Shown: in pieces, positions 42,089 to 49,116 of the stretch
Position numbering within the stretch: the first letter of the stretch is position 1
How the letters are laid out: each line of letters begins with the position of its first letter
NCBI RefSeq assembly: GCF_934617235.1
Contig: NZ_CAKTTZ010000003.1
Coordinates: 1 to 64,000 of the forward strand
Length of the DNA stretch: 64,000 bases
Reading direction: 5' to 3'
Source: an uncultured Ellagibacter sp.
Lineage (GTDB): Bacteria; Actinomycetota; Coriobacteriia; Coriobacteriales; Eggerthellaceae
Notes under the pieces: model-generated
What the model saw: the letters and a program-made list of their open reading frames with translations, nothing else
What the model was told of the DNA's origin: nothing
Database searches by the model: none
Made by a program: the position numbers and the translations under genes

Positions 42089-43349
42089 GGGATTCCCCTT
42101 CCCCGCTCGCAGCATCGAAGCTTGCGGGCGCATCGCCTACCGGGATGGTCGCGCGAACGCGAAAGCCTCCCCCGCTGAGCCGACCTGCATCGAGAGAGCC
42201 TCCGAGCAGCTTCGCCCTCTCCCGCATGCCATCGATGCCGTGGCCGTCCGCCGAGGCAGTGCTGCTTACAGCATTCAGCGCGCCGTCGCCGTCATCTTGC
42301 ACGGTAAGCGTCGCCTTCGCGCCGTCGCTCGCAAGGACGATCGACGCGTTTTTCGCATGGGCATGACGAACGATGTTGGTCGTGGCCTCGCGGGCGATGC
42401 CGAACAGCGCGATGTCGATAAACGCCGGCGTCGCGTCCCGATTGTAGCCCGACGCATCGAGCGTTGCGGCGACCCCTGCTTCCTGAAGGTAATCCGCCAA
42501 ATCCTCAAGGCGCGCCGTGCCCTCGGTCGGGGTGGTTTCAGCGGAGGAATCCCCCGCCCTGAGCACGCCGATCATCGCGCGGATTTCCTCGAGCGCCTCT
42601 TTCGCCGTCTTATGCGCAAGCGACACCGCTTCTTTCGCAGCAGCGGGATCGCGCTCGATCAGGCGCTCGGCTGCCGCCGTCTGAATGCTGACCGCCGAAA
42701 GCGAGTGAGCCGTGATGTCGTGGACCTCGCGCGCGATGCGGACGCGCTCCTCCTCGACGCGACGAGCAGCCACCTCTTCACGCGTGCGCTCGGCCTCCTC
42801 CGCTCGCTGCTCGGTTGCTCGCACGGAATCGCGATGAGCGCACACGGCCAGCCCACCGAGCACCGAGGCGACCATAAGCACGAGATTTTGCACGTACGCC
42901 CAAAACCACAGCGCAGCCGAGGTTCCGCCGTAGGTCGCTGCCGCAAGCGCCGCGACGCTCGCGACGGACGCGATGGCCATCTCGATGCGCGAGCATTCCA
43001 CGACGATGGTAAACAGCGCAACCATAGGCCCGAAGATGGCGAGCGTCGATCCGTGGAAAGAGCTTTGCAGCCCGACGAACGCCACAAGCGTGAAAACGAA
43101 GACAAGCCAGGGTGATTTTCTACGCGCTACCAGGGGAAACGTTGTGAGGGCAAGCGCTATGAACGACGAGGTTGCAGGGACGACCGCCTCGATTCCGAGC
43201 ATGCGGCGCAAGGCCTCGTCGGGCAGGATAAGACTCGCGGAAACCATGAGCTGCACGGCACCGAAAGCGAAGGCGGCAAGCGCCACGGCAACGTCGATCG
43301 CCCAATCGCGCGGGCTCATTTCACGATTATGTATAAGCAAGCTGTCCAT
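42081..43349 (-). CDS. Sensor histidine kinase (HisKA_3, NarL-type partner)
   Basis: 422 residues from the ATG at 43349; a Met ten codons later is an alternative. The N-terminal half has about five to six hydrophobic helices and no large extracellular loop, as in intramembrane-sensing kinases. The dimerisation/phosphoacceptor segment is RIAREVHDITAHSLSAVSIQ (His in EVHD), and the ATPase domain shows EATTNIVRHAHAKN, DDGDG and HGIDGMRERAKLLGG. It is paired with the LuxR-type regulator downstream. The class often senses envelope stress, but this is inference. Confidence 0.92.
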   Translation of the reverse strand: MDSLLIHNREMSPRDWAIDVAVALAAFAFGAVQLMVSASLILPDEALRRMLGIEAVVPATSSFIALALTTFPLVARRKSPWLVFVFTLVAFVGLQSSFHGSTLAIFGPMVALFTIVVECSRIEMAIASVASVAALAAATYGGTSAALWFWAYVQNLVLMVASVLGGLAVCAHRDSVRATEQRAEEAERTREEVAARRVEEERVRIAREVHDITAHSLSAVSIQTAAAERLIERDPAAAKEAVSLAHKTAKEALEEIRAMIGVLRAGDSSAETTPTEGTARLEDLADYLQEAGVAATLDASGYNRDATPAFIDIALFGIAREATTNIVRHAHAKNASIVLASDGAKATLTVQDDGDGALNAVSSTASADGHGIDGMRERAKLLGGSLDAGRLSGGGFRVRATIPVGDAPASFDAASGEGESHG

Positions 43350-43450
43350 GACCCCATTATGCGCAAACCCCGCACGGCGCGCCATACGCCATGCGGGGTA
43401 TCCGAACAAAACCAGACTTGGAATCAGGGGCCGAAACGAGCAGAACCAGT

Positions 43451-43613
43451 AGTTGGTGGTCACTTGAGCGAGTTGTGCGCTGCCATTTCTCAGAATAATT
43501 CAATTTGCTTTAAGCTGACCTGGGGTTTCGTTCTCGAAGGATGTCCCAAGCCATCGTGAAGGGGAGAATCGGGCGAAAAAACGTCGCACAACTCGTTCAG
43601 TTGACCACCAACT
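43451..43613. mobile_element. MITE-like element with 29-bp terminal inverted repeats
   Basis: The ends 43451-43479 and 43585-43613 are inverted copies matching at 26 of 29 positions (AGTTGGTGGTCA...). The 163-base element encodes no transposase and lies in the 280-base gap between the kinase start and the MOSC gene end. Each end abuts a TA dinucleotide, as in TA-targeting elements, though TA is self-complementary and so weak evidence. The family is not recognised. Confidence 0.65.
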
Positions 43614-43629
43614 AAGGGGTGTGCTCTCG

Positions 43630-44199
43630 CTACGCGTTGGCAGCAGCGGCCTCTTTCGCCTTCGCAGCCTTCTCGGCGGCCTCCTCAGCGCGCACCTTGG
43701 CAATCTCGTCGAGCGCCTCCTGCGGGGTGTACTTGCAGTGGCCGTCACCCATCTTGGTCACCACGATGGCGTCGCCCACCGACACCGTGCCACCGGTGAC
43801 CACCTCGAAGAAGATGCCCTCGCGCGGGAAAATGCAGTCGCCCGCCAGGTAATAGATGGCGCACTTCTTATGGCACACCTTGCCGATCTGGGAAAGCTCG
43901 AGCACGACCTCGTCGCCGATCTTCACCTGGGTGCCGAGCGGCAGTGCAAGAAGATCCATCCCCTCGGTGGTGATATTCTCGGCAAAGTCGCCTTCCTTCA
44001 CGTCGAGACCCATCGCGCGCGCCTTCTCGATGGATTCCCACGCGAGCAGCGACACCTGGCGATGCCAGTCACCGGCATGAGCGTCGCCCGTCACACCATG
44101 GTGCGGGTCGATGTGAATTTGCCCACTCTCAACAGGCTTTTTGCGCGTACCCTTGCGCTCGGAAACGTTGACGGAACGAACGTGGCCGGTGTTTTCCAT
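43630..44199 (-). CDS. MOSC-domain protein
   Basis: 189 residues. MOSC domains relate to the C-terminal part of Moco sulfurases and handle sulfur or molybdenum cofactor. Visible: a beta-rich core with IDPHHGVTGDAHAGDWHRQV, EGDFAENITTEGMDL, and the conserved Cys segment GKVCHKKCAIYYLAGDC followed by FPREGIFFEVV. The C-terminus ends in an Ala/Glu/Lys helix. It fits the Moco theme of the window (moeA, mog, molybdoenzyme). The ATG at 44199 is preceded by GAGGGGAG and, directly before that, by a terminator-like hairpin. Confidence 0.9.
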   Translation of the reverse strand: MENTGHVRSVNVSERKGTRKKPVESGQIHIDPHHGVTGDAHAGDWHRQVSLLAWESIEKARAMGLDVKEGDFAENITTEGMDLLALPLGTQVKIGDEVVLELSQIGKVCHKKCAIYYLAGDCIFPREGIFFEVVTGGTVSVGDAIVVTKMGDGHCKYTPQEALDEIAKVRAEEAAEKAAKAKEAAAANA

Positions 44200-44221
44200 A
44201 ATGATTTCTCCCCTCAGTGCG

Positions 44222-44274
44222 AAAAAGGCCGCCAGTCCGTGCGAGCGAACTCGCGGCGAGGACTTGCGGCCTTT
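44222..44274 (-). promoter_or_regulatory. Attenuator-like hairpin in the MOSC gene leader
   Basis: On the minus strand a 15-bp stem with one mismatch (arms 44260-44274 and 44224-44238) encloses an inner GCGAG-UUCG-CUCGC hairpin and ends in U5. The U-run ends about 22 bases before the MOSC ATG, immediately upstream of the ribosome site. A promoter lies 5' of it (44302-44330), so nascent transcripts must pass it to express the gene. Confidence 0.65.
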
Positions 44275-44301
44275 GCGTTAACATCTAGTAACTGAGTAGG
44301 A

Positions 44302-44330
44302 ATAATAGAACTCCCAGCGATTAAACGCAA
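44302..44330 (-). promoter_or_regulatory. MOSC gene promoter
   Basis: On the minus strand TTGCGT (44325-44330), a 17-base spacer and TATTAT (44302-44307). The sequence AGGAATAATAGAA, which covers the -10 box, is repeated at 44334-44346, 35 bases away, and may mark a regulator site or a second promoter. Confidence 0.6.
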
Positions 44331-44406
44331 GAAGGAATAATAGAATTTTCTGCGCTGCACGAATTTCGACACGTTTTGTATCGTTTCGTCACGTTTCGCT
44401 GCATCG

Positions 44407-44706
44407 TCATTTGCTTCGACGCGTTCGGGGAAGCAGCACGAAGCCCGCCCCTATGCCCACGGCCACGATCACCGCCTGCACGACGAAGCTCAACGCGTAC
44501 AGAATCGTCGATGCCACGTCGAGCTTGTCGTGGCCTTTCGAGCGCTTCACCACGTCGGAAAGAAGAAAATGCGCCGCCAGCGACAACACGACGGCGATTG
44601 CGCCCAAACACGCGAACATCGCGCGCCATCCCCATCCATAGTGAGGCTCTCTTTCTTGTAGGTTCCCCGCAGCTGGGGCGCGCAGCTTATCGAAGAGGCC
44701 GCGCAA
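44407..44706 (-). CDS. Small two-helix membrane protein
   Basis: 99 residues if the TTG at 44706 is the start; no ATG precedes the first helix except Met30. Two hydrophobic helices (FACLGAIAVVLSLAAHFLL and ILYALSFVVQAVIVAVGIGA) are joined by a Lys-rich loop (VVKRSKGHDKLD). It ends in a basic tail. No family is recognised. A possible promoter (TTACAT-18-TATAAA on the minus strand, about 44740-44770) lies upstream. Confidence 0.6.
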   Translation of the reverse strand: MRGLFDKLRAPAAGNLQEREPHYGWGWRAMFACLGAIAVVLSLAAHFLLSDVVKRSKGHDKLDVASTILYALSFVVQAVIVAVGIGAGFVLLPRTRRSK

Positions 44707-44937
44707 ACGCAGCTGGTCGGATATGAAGCTAAATAAAGTTTATACCGCCTTTTCCTGGCGTAATGTAAAACATGGGCATCCCGCGCAAATATACATGACG
44801 GGCGCATACGGGCGGGCGGAAGCAGGCGTATGAGCGGAAGCGAGTCGCGATCAGAAGCGGGTGCGCAGGGGCGCAAGGGCTCGCACGGCCGCGGGCACAG
44901 GCGGGCATACCTGGACGCTCGCTGGAAGGGACACCCC
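44707..44937. other. Intergenic region downstream of the YgjP-like gene
   Basis: 231 bases with no supportable gene. Its left part is AT-rich and holds the probable promoter of the small membrane protein; the right part is GC-rich with short GCGGGCG-like words. Confidence 0.4.
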
Positions 44938-45660
44938 TTAGCGCAGCTTCGCGCGGCGCTGCTTCCAATCGGGCATAAACGCGTCCATGAGCTGGTGGAA
45001 CCTGGGGCCGTGGCCGCGCTCCAGCAAGTGACACAGCTCGTGGACGACCACATATTCCAAGCATTCCGGCGGATAAAGTGCCAACCGCACGTTGATGCAG
45101 ATGCGCCCTGTCGCCGGTTGGCAACTGCCCCAGCGGCTCGTCATGTTGCGATACGCGAGCTTGCCCGCCTTCACGCCCATGATCGGCTCCCACGCGGCCA
45201 CGAGCGCGGGCACACATGCGCTTATCGCTTCGCGCCATTGGGCGACTTCTTCGGGAGTCGCCTGGGCCGCACGCGCCATGGGAGTTTGCGCGGCCTGCGC
45301 CATGTGAGATGCGATCCACGCCGCCTTGCGCTGAACGAAGCCACGCACCTCGTCTTCGCTCACCCACGAAGGCGCCGACACGTCCACATGCGATCCGTCG
45401 CGGGAAATGCGCAGGTTGAGATTTTTCACACGCTTGCGGGAAAGCCTCACCTCGATGCCGTCGACGAAGAACACGTGCTCAACAGCGGCGGACCGAGCGC
45501 TCGAAGCGAAGCGGGTTCGCCCAGCTGCGCCGGCTCGTCTGCCACCTTGAGAACCAAAACTCGCTCGCTTCGGGACGCGCTTGCTGGAGGAGCGAGCGCC
45601 CGCAGGTCCAGGCGCGATACGCCGTGTGCGCACGGGGCCTGATTGGTTGGAATACGGCAC
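44938..45660 (-). CDS. YgjP/SprT-like (DUF45) zinc metallopeptidase
   Basis: 240 residues using the GTG at 45660 (AAAGGTGG six bases upstream); a GTG at 45669 is also possible. The zinc motif HExxH is in VVVHELCHLLERGHGPRFH with a further His downstream, and KAGKLAYRNMTSRWGSCQ plus GRICINVRLALYPPECLEYV are DUF45 signatures. The first ~60 residues are basic and low in complexity and may not be conserved. It starts 11 bases after rsmI. Cellular substrate unknown. Confidence 0.88.
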   Translation of the reverse strand: MPYSNQSGPVRTRRIAPGPAGARSSSKRVPKRASFGSQGGRRAGAAGRTRFASSARSAAVEHVFFVDGIEVRLSRKRVKNLNLRISRDGSHVDVSAPSWVSEDEVRGFVQRKAAWIASHMAQAAQTPMARAAQATPEEVAQWREAISACVPALVAAWEPIMGVKAGKLAYRNMTSRWGSCQPATGRICINVRLALYPPECLEYVVVHELCHLLERGHGPRFHQLMDAFMPDWKQRRAKLR

Positions 45661-45671
45661 GGCACCCACCT

Positions 45672-46529
45672 TTACGCGTCAAGCGCGATCTCGTAGGCGG
45701 CGTTTCGGGGAAGCCCGAACTCGACGGCGATCGTCTTGGCAATCTCCTTGTTGCGCGCGCCTTCCGCCTTGAGCTCGGCAGCGCGAACTCGGGCGGCGTC
45801 GGCGGCGTCGAGCTGCGCGGCGTCCTCCTCGGCGGCGCTCGGCTCGTCGATCACGATGGCGATCTCGCCTTTGATGGAGCCATCTTCCGCACGACGGGCG
45901 AACTCGTCGCGCAGGCTCGGCAGGGTATCGCGCACCACTTCCTCGTGCAACTTGGTGAGCTCGCGACACACCGCCGCCTCGCGCAGAGGAAATGCCTGCG
46001 CCATTGACTCGAGCGCCGACGCCACGCGATTGGGGCTTTCGTAGAAGATAAGCGCCGCGTCGAGGGAGCGCAGCGCGTCGAGCATCGCCTTACGCTCGGC
46101 ATCCTTGCGCGGGAAAAATCCGCCGAAGTAGAAGTGGGGGCAGGTGCATCCGCTCGCCACGTAGGCGGTGGCGCAGGCAGAAGCGCCAGGGAGCACCTCG
46201 ACGGGTGCACCAGCCTCGCGAGCTGCTCGAACAAGGCGAAGTCCCGGGTCCGACACGCCCGGCATGCCAGCGTCACTGCAATATGCGATCACCTCGCCAG
46301 CAAGCACACGCTCGGCAACCTGCGCCGCGCGGTCGCCGATGAGCGCCTCGTCCAAACGCTCGAGCCGCTTCTCGATGCCGAAGGCGGCGAGCAGCTTCCC
46401 CGTCACGCGCGTGTCCTCCGCGCACACGACGTCCGCATCCCCAAGCGCCGAAATCGTGCGCTCGGTCATGTCGCCTAAGTTGCCGATAGGCGTCGGGCAG
46501 ATGATGAGTTTTCCAAATGTGTTAGCCAT
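45672..46529 (-). CDS. rsmI: 16S rRNA (cytidine1402-2'-O)-methyltransferase
   Basis: 285 residues from the ATG at 46529. It methylates C1402 of 16S rRNA with SAM. Motifs: LIICPTPIGNLGDMTERTI, VVCAEDTRVTGKLL, YCSDAGMPGVSDPGLRLV, EVLPGASACATAYVASG, YFGGFFPRKDAERK, IFYESPNRVASALE. The C-terminal HTH-like tail ends GLPRNAAYEIALDA. There is no ribosome site; a TATACT lies 7 bases before the ATG, so it is probably leaderless. Confidence 0.95.
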   Translation of the reverse strand: MANTFGKLIICPTPIGNLGDMTERTISALGDADVVCAEDTRVTGKLLAAFGIEKRLERLDEALIGDRAAQVAERVLAGEVIAYCSDAGMPGVSDPGLRLVRAAREAGAPVEVLPGASACATAYVASGCTCPHFYFGGFFPRKDAERKAMLDALRSLDAALIFYESPNRVASALESMAQAFPLREAAVCRELTKLHEEVVRDTLPSLRDEFARRAEDGSIKGEIAIVIDEPSAAEEDAAQLDAADAARVRAAELKAEGARNKEIAKTIAVEFGLPRNAAYEIALDA

Positions 46530-46536
46530 GCGCGTT

Positions 46537-46567
46537 AGTATAGCGCGAGCGGAACCGCGGTGCGCAA
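46537..46567 (-). promoter_or_regulatory. rsmI promoter giving a leaderless mRNA
   Basis: On the minus strand TTGCGC (46562-46567), a 19-base spacer and TATACT (46537-46542). Only 7 bases lie between TATACT and the ATG, so the transcript would start at or next to the start codon. Confidence 0.55.
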
Positions 46568-46589
46568 GAGGGAGTGCACCCGCCACGAG

Positions 46590-46629
46590 AAAAGGGCGCC
46601 GCCGCGACACGAATCGCAGCAGCGCCCTT
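46590..46629 (-). terminator. Intrinsic terminator after the PEP-hydrolase-like gene
   Basis: On the minus strand AAGGGCGC pairs with GCGCCCTT, with further partial pairing inside, followed by a T4 run (about 46629 to 46590). It lies 37 bases after the gene stop and separates it from rsmI. Confidence 0.7.
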
Positions 46630-46665
46630 CGTTTGAGTCTCGGTGGAGCTTGGAACCGAGAGCTG

Positions 46666-47496
46666 TTACTTCTTGATAGCCTTGAATGCCTCGGTCTGGG
46701 CCTTGATGCCGCGCTCGGCAGCCAGGCGCTCGATGGAGGTGGCGCCAAAGAAGCCGTCGATGCCGGGCACGTGCTCGATGACGTACGCCGCGTCCTTCGG
46801 CTCGGAAATCGGGCCGCCGTGGCAGATGACGAGCGCGTCGGGGTTGATGTCCTTCACGACCTTCACGATGCCGGTGATGATCTCCACGCAGTCGTCGAGC
46901 GTGCGCGCGGTCTCGGCGCCGATGGTGCCGCCGGTGGTGAGGCCCATGTGCGCGACGATGATATCGGCGCCGGCCTTGGTCATCGCGACAGCCTGCTCCT
47001 CGTCGAAGACGTACGGGCAGGTGAGCATGTCGAGCTTGTGCGCCTCGGCGATCATGTCGACCTCAAGGCCGTAGCCCATGCCGGTCTCCTCGAGGTTCTT
47101 GCGGAACACGCCGTCGATAAGGCCGACGGTCGGGAAGTTCTGCACGCCGTTGAAGCCCTGGTCCTTCAGCTCGGCCAGGTACTTCTTCATGACGCGGAAC
47201 GGATCGGTGCCGCAGACGCCGGCGAGCACCGGGGTGTCCTTCACGACGGGCAGCACCTCGGCGCCCATCTCGACGACAATCTGGTTCGCGTCGCCGTAGG
47301 AAAGCAGGCCCGCGAGCGAGCCGCGACCGGCCATGCGGAAACGGCCGGAGTTGTAGATGACGAAGATGTCGGCGCCGCCGGCCTCAGCCGACTTCGCCGT
47401 GATGCCCGTGCCGGCGCCAACGCCGAGCAGGATGTTTCCCTCGGCGAGGGACTTACGGAAACGATCGAGAATTTCCGCGCGGGACAGTTCAAGCAT
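46666..47496 (-). CDS. Phosphoenolpyruvate hydrolase-like TIM-barrel protein
   Basis: 276 residues, matching the PEP_hydrolase family (PF09370): LLGVGAGTGITAKSAEAGGA, DIFVIYNSGRFRMAGRGSL, VCGTDPFRVMKKYL, FPTVGLIDGVFRKNLEETGM and DIIVAHMGLTTGGTIGAET. In plants and fungi this domain is fused to the Tm-1 N-terminal domain; here the two are neighbouring genes. The true reaction is not established. It follows the Tm-1-like gene, 207 bases apart, on the same strand. Confidence 0.88.
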   Translation of the reverse strand: MLELSRAEILDRFRKSLAEGNILLGVGAGTGITAKSAEAGGADIFVIYNSGRFRMAGRGSLAGLLSYGDANQIVVEMGAEVLPVVKDTPVLAGVCGTDPFRVMKKYLAELKDQGFNGVQNFPTVGLIDGVFRKNLEETGMGYGLEVDMIAEAHKLDMLTCPYVFDEEQAVAMTKAGADIIVAHMGLTTGGTIGAETARTLDDCVEIITGIVKVVKDINPDALVICHGGPISEPKDAAYVIEHVPGIDGFFGATSIERLAAERGIKAQTEAFKAIKK

Positions 47497-47703
47497 GGTG
47501 TTCTCCTTCTTTTTCGAGTACTACCTTTTTCTTGCCGAACATATGCGTTCACGGCGCGCCTGCGAGTTAGAACAGGCGCCGCCGATGAAGCCTGGGGGTG
47601 CGTCGCCTTGCGGCGTGCCCGATGACGACGGGATGGCTGCAATCCGGCGCGACGCGGTGTCAAAGGGAAGGCGGAAGCGCGTCGCCCCCGCTCCCCGCTC
47701 GTG

Positions 47704-48912
47704 CTATTTCTCCATGAGGTCGATGAGCTTCTGGGCTGCGGCGATTGCGAACTCGTCGTCGTTTACGTGCGCGTCCATCTCGATGACCTCGGCCTTCGCG
47801 GGGTCGACCTCGTCCCTGAGCGTCTTGAAGAGCGCCGCGTCCTCGTCGGGACCGTAGAACGGCTGGCCCTCGGCGTCGATCATCGACACGCCCTTGAGCG
47901 GCAGCATGACCGCGCACGGGCCGATCGACATGTTCACCTTGGAGGCGATGGCATGGCCGATCTTCTCGTTTTCCTCCACCGTGGTGCGCATGAGCGTGAC
48001 CGTGGGGTTGTGCTTGTACAAGTTTCGGGACTGGTACTGCTCGGGAACGGTATCCCACGGACCGAAGTTCACCATGTCGTCGGCGCCGACTGACACGACT
48101 GCCGGCACGCCGTTCAGAGCAGCCGCGCTGCAGCGATCGGGGCCTGCGGTGAGCACGCCGCCCGCAACCTCGTCGCACCACTCGGTGGTGGTCAAGTCGA
48201 GCACGCCCTTGATGAACCCGCCGTTGACCAGCGCTTCCATGCATTTTCCACCCGTTCCCGTCGCGTGGAACACGAGCACCTCGAAGCCCTTCGACTCCAG
48301 GTAGGCCTGCGCCTTCTGCACCGCGGGCGTGGTCACGCCGAACATGGTCGCGGCGACGAGCGGCTTGTGGTCCTCGACCTTGGGGGCGACGTGCTCGAGC
48401 ATGCCCGTCATAGCGGCGACGGCGTTGTTGAAAATAGTCGCCGAGAAGGAGTTGATGCCCGCGACGTCGACGATCGAGGGGAACATGGCGATGTCCGACG
48501 CGCCGATGTAGGGGGACGTGTCGCCGGAAGCCATGGTGGACACCATGACCTTGGGCACGCCGATGGGAAGCTTGCGCATGCCGGCGGTCGCGATGGCGGT
48601 GCCGCCCGAGCCGCCCATGGAGAACACGCCGTCGAAGCGGCCGTTCGCATACAGCGTGGGCAGAAGCTTCTCGACGCCGTGCGTCATGGTCTCGGTGGCG
48701 AAAGCGCGGTCCTTCTTCTCCACGATGGTCGACATCTCGATATCGACCGCCGCCGCGACCTCCGTGTTGGGAACGTCGGGCATGGTTTGCGGGTCGAAGA
48801 CGCCGCAATGGATGGTAAGGGTGTTGACGCCCAGCTCCTCGAAGCGGGCCTTCACATAGGCGAACTCCTCGCCTTTCGTGTCGAACGTGCCGATGATAGC
48901 GACTGTTTTCAC
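47704..48912 (-). CDS. Tm-1-like ATP-binding protein (UPF0261)
   Basis: 402 residues from the GTG at 48912, which has AAGGAGG five to six bases upstream; the longer frame to 48990 has no ribosome site. Family signatures: VAIIGTFDTKGEEFAYVKAR, FSMGGSGGTAIATAGMRKLP, VMVSTMASGDTSPYIGASDI, VLVFHATGTGGKCMEALV, FGPWDTVPEQYQSRNLYKHN. The tomato homologue binds ATP and inhibits a viral replicase; bacterial function is unknown. It pairs with the downstream PEP-hydrolase-like gene. Confidence 0.88.
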   Translation of the reverse strand: MKTVAIIGTFDTKGEEFAYVKARFEELGVNTLTIHCGVFDPQTMPDVPNTEVAAAVDIEMSTIVEKKDRAFATETMTHGVEKLLPTLYANGRFDGVFSMGGSGGTAIATAGMRKLPIGVPKVMVSTMASGDTSPYIGASDIAMFPSIVDVAGINSFSATIFNNAVAAMTGMLEHVAPKVEDHKPLVAATMFGVTTPAVQKAQAYLESKGFEVLVFHATGTGGKCMEALVNGGFIKGVLDLTTTEWCDEVAGGVLTAGPDRCSAAALNGVPAVVSVGADDMVNFGPWDTVPEQYQSRNLYKHNPTVTLMRTTVEENEKIGHAIASKVNMSIGPCAVMLPLKGVSMIDAEGQPFYGPDEDAALFKTLRDEVDPAKAEVIEMDAHVNDDEFAIAAAQKLIDLMEK

Positions 48913-49116
48913 ACAGGCCTCCTTAATGTAAGGTTTCGACTCGCTGCACAGTTTAGTTCGCGCGCTACGGCTTGAACGCCGCGTTCGCAACTCGCCACAG
49001 CATCACGACAATTCCGCGAAAGGTATTTGTTACACGGCGGATAGCATAAAAGGCTTGTGCTATGCTAACGAGAACCCGACAACCGAGACCCATCCCAAGA
49101 TTCGCAAGGAGCCACG

